Origin: a virus
DNA length: 22,941 nt
Virus record (IMG/VR): IMGVR_UViG_3300007363_000113
Span: 1-22,941 of that record
Reading direction: 5' to 3' (one strand)
Of the stretch, positions 7,926 through 14,448 are shown one piece after another. Position numbers and translations under genes: made by a program. Under the pieces are notes generated by a model. The model was not told the DNA's origin, did not search any database, and was given only the letters and a program-made list of their open reading frames with translations. Numbering within the stretch: the first letter of the stretch is position 1; each line of letters begins with the position of its first letter.

Positions 7926-9346
7926 GTTCCTCCCACATAAACACCTTGATAACTTTTGACCCAGGCATCACCATTCCACTCGTATTGTATACCAGTAGTA
8001 ATGTTTGTAACATACTGTCCAGCAGCTTGCCCCTCGGCTCTGAACACGACCTTCCAATAATTACCAGTGTATTCAATAATATCGTTAGCAGCGGCAATTA
8101 GAGGACGACCGTTTTCTCCAACCCATGCCACAGCAGGTGCAAGATTGTCTTCACTGCCAGTATTTTCTGTAAGCAAATATCGTTGGCCCTCAAGAGCTGA
8201 ATCTAATCCATCTTGTGGACCACTTGCTAAAGGATTGATCACAGCGTCAATAGGATCAAGAGTGTTTTGTGGCGTGGTATCTGTGTCAACATCAAATAAC
8301 ACAAATCTATCATCATTGGGATCAAGTACTATAGTTCCAACTACTTCTGATTCATCAGGTTGAATTAATCTTATTTGGCTAATGCCAGGCCGTAGTACTC
8401 CATATGTATCAATTACAGCAGGCCATAATAGATTGCTGTCTGTAACAATTTGTGTAGGCTCTAGACTAGTGTTGTTTGGTTCTTGTACAATACTACGTTG
8501 TTGTAAACATTGCACTCTATTGCCAATAAGCACAACTGCCCAATTGTACGGAGTAATTATTTGTCTAGTGCCCATTAGCAAATCATTGTTGGTCACGGCG
8601 TTGTTTAAGTCACCTTGTGCATCGTACATAGATGCAATAACACGTTCTACCACGCCCAGCTTCTTGACTTTAATCGGTGAGCTGAGCCAAATTGGTATGT
8701 TGAATTTAATTGTGGCCATGTCTATGGGATTGTCGGTACCAATAGGAACTGTGCGAGAAGTCCATGTAACTGACTCAAGTTCAACCACAGTCAAGCTAGT
8801 CCAGTCTATGTAGTTATCGGTGCTTTGTACTTCCAAACTAGGGTTGAACAAAGTCAACATTTGCTCTAACAGTTGCATCTTTTGGTTGGTGTTTGATGTC
8901 CAGATGTCCAAGGTTATGCCCATTTTGTAAGGCACAGGCATTAGACGCTCAATAGTAAAAGCATTGCCTTGTGTGGGTTCAAAAGTATCAGTTTCGCTGT
9001 CATAGGTGCGTTGACGCACATTGACCTTGCTCACAAAGTATGGCTCTTGCATTCTAGGACGATCATAATCCAAACTTGAAATATAGAATGTCATCAGCGG
9101 ACTTGCTGGCATTGAGTTACGACTGTTCTCTTGAATAATGGTTTGTACGTTGCGGCTGGCATCACCATAGCGCACAGGCACACGAATCAACGCGGCGTTG
9201 TTAACACCGTTGTTTTCGTTACCGTATTCGATTTGAAAATTGCTGACAATTCTAGTGAATTGTAGTAGGAACCGGCGTAATTGTTCATCGTAAAAATAGG
9301 CTTGAATTTTAATTCTCCTTGGCCAATTGGCGTTTTTGTTCTTCAC
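7907..9346 (-). CDS. 15: Tail sheath stabiliser and completion protein, T4 gp15-like
   Basis: The N-terminal half aligns with T4 gp15 by eye: AYFYDEQLRRFL against T4 GYFYNSSFRRYA, SNFQIEYG...IRVPVRYGD against SNIQIKR...IRVPITYAS, and MPVPYKMGITLDIWT...LLEQML...FNPSLEV against SPIKMIYELSIFT...VEQILPYFQPHFN. gp15 forms the ring at the head-proximal end of the tail, where it stabilises the sheath and tube and docks on the neck. The protein is about 200 residues longer than T4 gp15; the extra C-terminal part ends in YEWNGDAWVK and GGTWRLVL strands. The only standard start is a GTG at 9346, inside the upstream endonuclease gene, which adds 13 residues with no counterpart in T4. Homology and a perfect AAGGAG (9320-9315) point instead to an ATT codon at 9307; see findings. 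Confidence 0.82.
   Translation of the reverse strand: MKNKNANWPRRIKIQAYFYDEQLRRFLLQFTRIVSNFQIEYGNENNGVNNAALIRVPVRYGDASRNVQTIIQENSRNSMPASPLMTFYISSLDYDRPRMQEPYFVSKVNVRQRTYDSETDTFEPTQGNAFTIERLMPVPYKMGITLDIWTSNTNQKMQLLEQMLTLFNPSLEVQSTDNYIDWTSLTVVELESVTWTSRTVPIGTDNPIDMATIKFNIPIWLSSPIKVKKLGVVERVIASMYDAQGDLNNAVTNNDLLMGTRQIITPYNWAVVLIGNRVQCLQQRSIVQEPNNTSLEPTQIVTDSNLLWPAVIDTYGVLRPGISQIRLIQPDESEVVGTIVLDPNDDRFVLFDVDTDTTPQNTLDPIDAVINPLASGPQDGLDSALEGQRYLLTENTGSEDNLAPAVAWVGENGRPLIAAANDIIEYTGNYWKVVFRAEGQAAGQYVTNITTGIQYEWNGDAWVKSYQGVYVGGTWRLVL
9305..9320 (-). promoter_or_regulatory. gp15 ribosome binding site with apparent AUU start
   Basis: On the minus strand AAGGAG (9320-9315) is followed by 7 bases and then ATT (9307-9305), the codon aligned with the initiator of T4 gp15. 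The Shine-Dalgarno sequence is formed by the last Lys-Glu codons of the homing endonuclease, whose TAA stop (9311-9309) lies between the two. This makes AUU the best-placed initiator, although use of the upstream GTG at 9346 cannot be excluded. Confidence 0.5.
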
Positions 9347-9830
9347 GCTTTTTACAACGAATTGAATGGGCTAATTTCATTTCTTCGGACCAGCGTTTTG
9401 CATGCGGTTTACCTTTTCCAGGATGAACCTTGCCCTTCATAGCACCACCATCTTGTCTTTTCCATCCACCTACTTTGGTAGTAGCATGTCGTAGCTTTTG
9501 TGCCACCCTCATTCTTTCAATGCTTTCGGGGCTATGTGTCTTGTTGCCACCAGCTTCTCTGTTGTTGTAAACTACAATTCCTTGAGATCTATAATAGGTA
9601 AGCCAGTAGTCTTCTTTGTCATTTAATTCTTCTAGGGATTCAGCGTTATCAATAATTTCCCATGTAAATGATTCTTTTCCGTACTTCCTGATACTGTCTA
9701 GCAAATAACTTTTCTTTCCACGGCGAGCATCGGATAAATGAGAATACCAACGTGTCTTAGGATTTCGTTGAACAGTTTGCCCAATGTAGACTTTACCATT
9801 AGAAGTGTTTGTTATTTTATAAATGTGCAT
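9309..9830 (-). CDS. GIY-YIG homing endonuclease with NUMOD3-type DNA-binding repeats
   Basis: The 173-residue protein has a GIY-YIG nuclease domain at residues 1-95: HIYKITN (3-9), KVYIGQT (13-19), an Arg at 27, a catalytic-type Glu near 73 in the LNDKEDYW helix, and YNNREAGGN at 88-96. Two NUMOD3-like basic segments follow: SPESIERMRVAQKLR (100-114) and GKGKPHAKRWSEEMKLAHSI (138-157), with a Lys-rich tail. This is the architecture of free-standing Seg-type endonucleases in T4-like phages, which cut phage lacking the gene and spread by recombination repair. It sits between the gp14 and gp15 neck/tail genes and overlaps the extended gp15 frame by 38 bases. No intron or splice-site structure was found around it, so it is taken as free-standing. 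Confidence 0.9.
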   Translation of the reverse strand: MHIYKITNTSNGKVYIGQTVQRNPKTRWYSHLSDARRGKKSYLLDSIRKYGKESFTWEIIDNAESLEELNDKEDYWLTYYRSQGIVVYNNREAGGNKTHSPESIERMRVAQKLRHATTKVGGWKRQDGGAMKGKVHPGKGKPHAKRWSEEMKLAHSIRCKKREEQKRQLAKEN

Positions 9831-9834
9831 CCTT

Positions 9835-9842
9835 TATTTATG
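9835..9842 (-). promoter_or_regulatory. Late-type box CATAAATA before the homing endonuclease
   Basis: CATAAATA differs from the T4 late promoter consensus TATAAATA at one base. It ends 4 bases before the ATG, giving the order CATAAATA-AAGG-ATG. With T4 geometry (box at -13 to -6) transcription would start at or inside the start codon, so it may be a leaderless promoter or simply a fortuitous match. Confidence 0.4.
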
Positions 9843-9861
9843 CGTCAAGATAGAAAAATTG

Positions 9862-11238
9862 TTAACTCGATGGTTGTCCAGGTTGTGTGTTAGGCGGTGG
9901 ATTTGGGGGTAAGTTACCACCTTGGTCGCCGTTGTCAGCACGTGGCTTGAGAGCCTCACTGAGACTTTGACGACTTGGAATGTTGCCCATGTCTGTGGTG
10001 CGCACAGTGTATGTATTGTTAACAAAGCTGGAGCGCAAAGTATTGTTAGCAGGCCCATTATTGAGATTTGTACGCACACCATCTTCAATCTTGGCCCAAC
10101 GTTTCACAGTTGAATTATATCTAAACATACGATTTGGGAAATAATCTAATCTCAAACAATAATCTCCATCCACAGGATTAAGAGGAAAAGCTACACCTGT
10201 GGTAACAGGAGCACCATTTGGCACTGTATCCCCGGTCAAGTAACCTTTGGTATAGCCTGGACCTGAAGGCGTAACATTCATGCCACCTTGCGTACCGTCC
10301 ACAGTAACACCATCAGAAGTGGTCAAAGAAGTTGGGTTTGCGGGACTGCCATCAGCTAATGTTGGCGCAATATAATATTGTGCAGTATCATACCCGCTGA
10401 GAGGAACTTCGACATCTGCTTGTGTGAGTATGGCATCGTTGATTTCGTTGTCTTTGGTTCTTGTACTGAATAGATCACTCTGTGTGGGCGGTGTGTATTC
10501 TGCCCAATATTCTGTGTTGGTTATAGCTGTTCCTGCCGGCACATTTTTTTGTGCTTGATAATACACATCACCATAATTTGTAACCCATCCAGTAGGATAA
10601 AAATTGCCATTGTCCCAAATATTCTCACTGACCACAGGTTTCTTGAGAATGTCTTTGAACTCTTGATTGTTGGTCATTGGTGTGGCTTTTACACGCCAGG
10701 TGTGCGGCATCCAAGTTTGGCTCATGCCTTCTGTGGCATAGTCGGCATCTTGTACAACGTAATATTTTGGAAGCGGCTGCGGAATAGCTTGATTCAGCGG
10801 ATGATAATCTTTTAAGTTAGGAACTTCCAGCACGTCGCCGTTCATTAGTTTACGGCCAAACGTGTCAATCATATCATTGTAGTGAAACGTGATAAACAAG
10901 GTATCGTTGTTCAAGAACAAACCAAATTGTGTGAGGTCAAAGTCAACGTCCTGGTGAGTGTACACACCGCGCATGATGTAAACGTCTTGATCATACACTC
11001 GATCTCGGTTTTCTAATAACAACAGGTCTTGGATGTTAAGTGGGTTTAATTCGTCGTAAATAGGTTGAGTTGCGTCTCCGTTCCCAGATAGCGCAGAATC
11101 TTCACCGCCAGTTTGCGGACCCATGTATTTGTGGACGAAAATGTCCATACCTCCAACTGTGTACATTTCGGAGATAGTACGATCTAGAAACTGATAATCG
11201 CGGGTACGATTCGGGCGGTAAAGTGACAATCGAGGCAT
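9862..11238 (-). CDS. 14: Neck protein, T4 gp14-like
   Basis: The 458-residue product has a core resembling gp14 of marine T4-like phages: DVYIMRGVYTHQDVDFD (85-101), FGLFLNNDTLFITFHYNDMI (105-124), NGDVLEVPNLKDYHPLN (133-149) and the PKYYVV...WRVKATPMTNNQEF region (157-194). gp14 forms the neck with gp13 and joins the packaged head to the finished tail. T4 gp14 is about 256 residues; the excess is a C-terminal extension from about 200 on. It contains a GWVTNYGDVYY...YWAEY module (217-248) similar to one in gp18, a DGDYCLRLDYFPNRMFRY...RW module (357-381), and a Pro/Asn-rich tail. It is the first gene of the minus-strand operon. A CATAAATA box lies 7 bases before the ATG and no Shine-Dalgarno sequence is visible. 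Confidence 0.72.
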   Translation of the reverse strand: MPRLSLYRPNRTRDYQFLDRTISEMYTVGGMDIFVHKYMGPQTGGEDSALSGNGDATQPIYDELNPLNIQDLLLLENRDRVYDQDVYIMRGVYTHQDVDFDLTQFGLFLNNDTLFITFHYNDMIDTFGRKLMNGDVLEVPNLKDYHPLNQAIPQPLPKYYVVQDADYATEGMSQTWMPHTWRVKATPMTNNQEFKDILKKPVVSENIWDNGNFYPTGWVTNYGDVYYQAQKNVPAGTAITNTEYWAEYTPPTQSDLFSTRTKDNEINDAILTQADVEVPLSGYDTAQYYIAPTLADGSPANPTSLTTSDGVTVDGTQGGMNVTPSGPGYTKGYLTGDTVPNGAPVTTGVAFPLNPVDGDYCLRLDYFPNRMFRYNSTVKRWAKIEDGVRTNLNNGPANNTLRSSFVNNTYTVRTTDMGNIPSRQSLSEALKPRADNGDQGGNLPPNPPPNTQPGQPSS

Positions 11239-11245
11239 AGTCTAG

Positions 11246-11253
11246 TATTTATG
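11246..11253 (-). promoter_or_regulatory. Late-type promoter box CATAAATA for gp14
   Basis: The box is 7 of 8 identical to TATAAATA and ends 7 bases before the gp14 ATG at 11238. By T4 geometry RNA would begin about two bases before the AUG, which would leave almost no leader. It lies in the divergent spacer, next to a sigma70-like promoter pointing the other way. Confidence 0.55.
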
Positions 11254-11259
11254 GGCAGG

Positions 11260-11288
11260 TTGACCATTAAATTCCGTTCTGCTATAAT
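11260..11288 (+). promoter_or_regulatory. Sigma70-like promoter TTGACC-17-TATAAT
   Basis: The -35 hexamer TTGACC (11260-11265) has 5 of 6 consensus bases, the spacer is exactly 17 bases, and the -10 hexamer TATAAT (11283-11288) is perfect. Transcription would begin near 11295, giving a leader of about 20 bases with AAAGGAG before a GTG start at 11317. This looks like a host-RNA-polymerase (early) promoter and differs from the late-type boxes found elsewhere in the window. Confidence 0.78.
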
Positions 11289-11316
11289 TACAAATATTAG
11301 CCTAAAAGGAGCCAGC

Positions 11317-12444
11317 GTGAAATCCGTTAAACTGTTAAATCCCCGTAGTTCGGATACCAACGTCATGGGCGGAGAACCCGCTTGGAAAAACCAGCCCACT
11401 GAAAATCGTATCAGTGCTCTAAGCCATGCATTCAGTTGGTATAATTATTTCTACGGCAAAAAAGATGCTCGCGACATGATCGTAAACTACTTGGAAGCAC
11501 ATGGTCGCAAGGCAGATGTTAAAATCTTAAAAAGTATTCCAGATTCATCTATTCGTCTTACCACAGGCTGGCTGTGTCGCATGAGCATGGTAGGACTGCA
11601 ATTGGACGAGCACGAACAAATTAAACTGGATAATTTGCTCAATGAAGTTTTAACTAGTAAACCAGTCCAAACAGTAGAGCCCGAGCCTGATCTAGACACG
11701 CCGGCCAAACCCAATATTCAAGATCGCCTGCGTGAAAAAGTCAGCGAATGCATGGGCGAGCTTGAAGGTTTGTTTGATGAATTTATTGCCACCGGTGCCA
11801 AACTCACAGCCGACTACAAGCCAGTGTCGCTGATGCGTTCAATGAATATTGCACCGCAAATGGTGTCAATAATCCGGGACAAGTGGACTAAAAAGCTAGA
11901 AGAGTTTGAAACAGTGGTGGAAGGCCGAGATCCTGACCTAGCCAAAGCCTATGACTACATGACAAAAACACAGCTCAAATCGTGTGTTAAATTTTGTGAG
12001 CTTGTGATCAGTGACTGCGGTAGTTATGTTCAGATTAAAAAGGTAGAACGCAAGCCGCGCAAGGTCAAGCCAGTAACGCCAGAAAAGAAAGCGGCCAAGT
12101 TTAAGTTTCAAGTAGAGTTTGCAGAGCTCAAGCTCAAAAGCCTGCCTGCCGCACAACTTGTAGACAAGTCAGAAGCCTGGTTGTATGAAAGCAAAAAACG
12201 CAAACTCATACATCTTGTTGCTGATGAGTATGCCAAGGTGTTTACTGTAAAAAACAACAGCATCATTGGGTTTTCTACTGTAGAAACGCTACAGAAAACT
12301 GTTCGCAAGCCGGCCGAAACTCTAAAGGCAATTACAGCCGCAGGCAAACCAGCCGCTCGTAAAATTTTCAAAGATATCAAAACTACCGAAACAGCCTTTA
12401 ACGGTCGTGGCACGGAGAACTTGATCATCCTTCGCGTCTGGTAA
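11317..12444 (+). CDS. Conserved phage protein of unknown function, probably early expressed
   Basis: I chose the GTG at 11317 because AAAGGAG lies 5 bases upstream and the frame's earlier ATG at 11251 lies upstream of the -35 box of a strong promoter. The product is 375 residues. The N-terminal part (KLLNPRSSDTNVMGGEPAW, then AFSWYNYFYGKKDARDMI and TTGWLCRMSMVGLQL) looks like a compact, mostly helical domain that I recall only as a conserved hypothetical of environmental T4-like phages. A negatively charged linker (about 115-140) leads to a second helical half. The segment KKVERKPRKVKPVTPEKKAAKFKF, at about residues 242-265, is very basic, and the C-terminal third is also basic. Nucleic-acid binding is possible but not shown. 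No catalytic motif was recognised. It is the only gene between divergent gp14 and gp13. Confidence 0.7.
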   Translation: MKSVKLLNPRSSDTNVMGGEPAWKNQPTENRISALSHAFSWYNYFYGKKDARDMIVNYLEAHGRKADVKILKSIPDSSIRLTTGWLCRMSMVGLQLDEHEQIKLDNLLNEVLTSKPVQTVEPEPDLDTPAKPNIQDRLREKVSECMGELEGLFDEFIATGAKLTADYKPVSLMRSMNIAPQMVSIIRDKWTKKLEEFETVVEGRDPDLAKAYDYMTKTQLKSCVKFCELVISDCGSYVQIKKVERKPRKVKPVTPEKKAAKFKFQVEFAELKLKSLPAAQLVDKSEAWLYESKKRKLIHLVADEYAKVFTVKNNSIIGFSTVETLQKTVRKPAETLKAITAAGKPAARKIFKDIKTTETAFNGRGTENLIILRVW

Positions 12445-12447
12445 ATA
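12440..12447 (+). promoter_or_regulatory. Late-type box GGTAAATA before gp13
   Basis: GGTAAATA matches TATAAATA at 6 of 8 positions and ends 19 bases before the gp13 ATG; the same sequence with the same 19-base spacing precedes gp19. The box overlaps the stop codon of the upstream gene. With T4 geometry RNA would start at about 12453, inside the left arm of the hairpin described separately. Confidence 0.5.
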
Positions 12448-12468
12448 TAAGGGACTGGAGTCCCTTAT
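12447..12468 (+). promoter_or_regulatory. Hairpin enclosing the gp13 ribosome binding site and start codon
   Basis: ATAAGGGAC (12447-12455) pairs perfectly with GTCCCTTAT (12460-12468) around the loop TGGA. The loop and first paired base supply the GGAG Shine-Dalgarno sequence, and the right arm ends with the A and T of the gp13 AUG (12467-12469). In RNA that reads through from upstream, the start codon would be base-paired. No U-tract follows, so it is not a terminator. Confidence 0.7.
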
Positions 12469-13228
12469 GGCTGAAAATACCCTACCCGAGTTAAAGCAAA
12501 ACCTAATTGAATATTGCAAGTTAACAATGGGTGATCAAATTATTGATCTTGAATTAGATCCTGCACACTACGAAGCGGCGTATCAGCGTACTATTGGCAC
12601 CTATCGTCAACGTGCCAACAATGCCTATGAAGAAGCATACATTTTTATGGAGTTAATTCAAGATGTAAACATTTACACCTTGCCCCAAGAAGTGTATAGT
12701 GTGCGTCAAATATTCCGCAGAACCTTTGGCGACTCTACAGGACCATTTGCCTCAAACTTTGATCCTTTTGCACAGGCCTCAATCAACGTGTACCTCATGA
12801 ACTTCAACGTAGCCGGCGGCCTGGCCACATACGATTTCTATTCACAGTATGTTGAACTAGCTGGACGTATGTTTGGTGCATACATGAACTACACCTGGAA
12901 TCCTGTTACAAAGAAACTACAACTGATTCGTGACCCCAAAGGCACTGGCGAAAACGTGCTACTCTGGGTGTATCAAACCAAACCTGAAATTCAACTTTTA
13001 AGTGACTACCAAATTAGTCAATGGATTCGTGATTACATGGTAGGTGCTTGTAAAATGATCATTGGAGAAGCTCGTGAAAAGTTTGCTCAAATTGCAGGAC
13101 CACAAGGTGGCGGCCAGCTAAACGGTACTCAAATGAAAACTGAAGGCCAGGCCATCATGGATGCTAAAATTGAAGAACTCAAACTGTATGTGGATGCAAG
13201 TCAACCACTTACCTGGGTCATTGGGTAA
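12467..13228 (+). CDS. 13: Neck protein, T4 gp13-like
   Basis: The 253-residue product resembles gp13 of environmental T4-like phages. It has an N-terminal helical LKQNLIEYCKLTMGDQIIDLEL region, AYQRTIGTYRQRANNAYEE, then NYTWNPVTKKLQLIRDP (about 140-156), WVYQTKPEIQLLSDYQISQWIRDYMVG and REKFAQIAGPQGGGQ (about 202-216). It ends in PLTWVIG. The opening LK...I...G..II.VEL pattern also fits T4 gp13, which is about 309 residues. gp13 works with gp14 at the head-tail junction, stabilising the packaged head. It is transcribed away from gp14, whereas in T4 genes 13, 14 and 15 are adjacent and collinear. Start choice is clear: GGAG lies 6 bases before the ATG, though in a hairpin. Confidence 0.75.
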   Translation: MAENTLPELKQNLIEYCKLTMGDQIIDLELDPAHYEAAYQRTIGTYRQRANNAYEEAYIFMELIQDVNIYTLPQEVYSVRQIFRRTFGDSTGPFASNFDPFAQASINVYLMNFNVAGGLATYDFYSQYVELAGRMFGAYMNYTWNPVTKKLQLIRDPKGTGENVLLWVYQTKPEIQLLSDYQISQWIRDYMVGACKMIIGEAREKFAQIAGPQGGGQLNGTQMKTEGQAIMDAKIEELKLYVDASQPLTWVIG

Positions 13229-13909
13229 TTGAGTAAAACACTAATAGCTGGTTGTAGTTATGTTCACAAATTAAAGTTTGTTGAACAAATCAACCAGAAT
13301 CAATATAGCATACACGGCTCATCGGGCGCAGGCAATCAGGCCATTGCCGCACGAGTCATTTACGAACTATCACAACAACATTTTGATCAAGTTATAGTTT
13401 TATGGAGCGGAATAAACAGGTTGGACATGCCTGTTCCGTTGCCGTTGCACCAAACGTTTGACTATAACTTTGTTGATGTAGTGGGTGATATAGCCTGGTA
13501 CCATTCAGGAGGTATAGGGTGTTCGGGGCAATCAGCAGAAGCACCACGCACAGTAAAACAATATTTTGATATTTTATATGTCGGTGCTGATCAGAACTAT
13601 CTTTCAGAGTTAACGTTACGTTCTATACTTTCAGTACAAACATTGTTAAAAACTCAAAATGTACCCTACAAGATGTGTTTCATTTATGACGTACATAACT
13701 CCCGTCTTAGTCAACACGAAGTTAGTCACGGCACTTTATCTAAAACATCTCCAATATATTCTCAAATTGATTGGTCGGCGTTTGGTGCTGAGCCCCCATG
13801 GGAATGGGCAATAGCTCAAAATCGTTTAGATCATACTGAATATTATCCAACTAGAGATGCATTTTTTGATTGGTTTCGAGAGCAAATGAACGTTGACTTA
13901 ATTCAGTAA
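13229..13909 (+). CDS. SGNH-hydrolase-like protein of unknown substrate
   Basis: The 226-residue product starts with TTG directly after the gp13 stop (TAATTG), which suggests translational coupling; no strong Shine-Dalgarno sequence is visible. GCSYV (8-12) resembles SGNH block I with Cys in place of Asp beside the nucleophile Ser10. GSSGAGNQAI (30-39) and VLWSGINRLD (57-66) fit the Gly and Asn oxyanion blocks. The C-terminal block, normally DxxHP, reads DHTEYYPT (201-208): an Asp-His pair is present, but the usual His position before Pro is Tyr. The fold call is moderate and activity is uncertain. Similar 'GCSxT...GxGN...WS' proteins occur in other T4-like phages, where a role in glycan or ester modification has not been established as far as I know. 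Confidence 0.55.
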   Translation: MSKTLIAGCSYVHKLKFVEQINQNQYSIHGSSGAGNQAIAARVIYELSQQHFDQVIVLWSGINRLDMPVPLPLHQTFDYNFVDVVGDIAWYHSGGIGCSGQSAEAPRTVKQYFDILYVGADQNYLSELTLRSILSVQTLLKTQNVPYKMCFIYDVHNSRLSQHEVSHGTLSKTSPIYSQIDWSAFGAEPPWEWAIAQNRLDHTEYYPTRDAFFDWFREQMNVDLIQ

Positions 13910-13921
13910 CTGTGCTACAAT
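13893..13921 (+). promoter_or_regulatory. Sigma70-like promoter TTGACT-17-TACAAT before the dexA-like gene
   Basis: TTGACT (13893-13898), a 17-base spacer and TACAAT (13916-13921) give 5 of 6 matches at each hexamer. The -10 box ends only 5 bases before the ATG at 13927, so initiation would fall near 13928. RNA would then be leaderless or translated from the in-frame ATG at 13939. It overlaps the 3' end of the SGNH-like gene. Confidence 0.55.
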
Positions 13922-13926
13922 AGTGT

Positions 13927-14448
13927 ATGAGCTCGCTAATGATTGATATCGAAACACTGGGAGTAGCCCCGGCCGCTACAATTCTAACCATTGCCGCTCA
14001 AGCATTTGATCCACTGGGCAACGGCTATTTTGATCGGTGTTTCTACGCAAGAATTACTCTTGAAAGTCAAGAAAATCGAACCATTGACGACGGCACCATA
14101 GCCTGGTGGGCCACTCAACCACTGGCACAGGCCGAAGCATTTGCTGAAGAAAATAGAATACCATTGGATCAAGCCCTAGACGAGTTAGGCAAACTAATAT
14201 GGACCAGCAATTTTTTGTATAGTCAAGGCCCCACGTTTGACATGACCATACTAGAACACGCCTACAAAAGTTACGGTAAACCCATTCCCTGGCAATACTA
14301 CAAGGTTCGTGATAGCCGTACAGTATTCTCTCTGTGGCCTGGCTTGCCTAAGCCGCCCACAAGTCACCACGCACTTGAAGATTGTCGCAGGCAAATCAAA
14401 CTGCTACAAACGACACTTAAACACTTAAACGTAAAGGAACTGGCATGA
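13927..14448 (+). CDS. dexA: 3'-5' exonuclease of the DEDDh family, T4 DexA-like
   Basis: The 173-residue product has Exo I DIET (Asp7, Glu9), Exo II GPTFDM with Asp105, and Exo III HHALEDC with His148 and Asp152: the complete DEDDh metal-binding set. Other blocks match T4 DexA in order: TIAWWATQPLAQA against TIEWWKNQSPEAR, FDMTILEHA against FDFPILVDL, and VRDSRTV against QRDIRTR. DexA degrades single-stranded DNA from 3' ends; in T4 it is non-essential and may help in host DNA breakdown or recombination. The start could be ATG 13927 or ATG 13939 (MIDIETLG). The latter suits the promoter better, because RNA from it would begin at about 13928. The stop overlaps the kinase start by 4 bases (ATGA). 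Confidence 0.83.
   Translation: MSSLMIDIETLGVAPAATILTIAAQAFDPLGNGYFDRCFYARITLESQENRTIDDGTIAWWATQPLAQAEAFAEENRIPLDQALDELGKLIWTSNFLYSQGPTFDMTILEHAYKSYGKPIPWQYYKVRDSRTVFSLWPGLPKPPTSHHALEDCRRQIKLLQTTLKHLNVKELA

Noticed and set aside
8067-8813. Two + strand open frames opposite gp15
   Set aside because: They lie fully inside the gp15 gene, show no recognisable motif, and have no supporting signals.
9301-9861. Group I intron around the GIY-YIG gene
   Set aside because: The endonuclease lies between the complete gp14 stop and the gp15 start, with too little non-coding sequence for an intron core.
11251-11316. 22-codon N-terminal extension of the 375-residue protein from ATG 11251
   Set aside because: This stretch contains a near-perfect sigma70 promoter, and the GTG at 11317 has AAAGGAG at the right distance.
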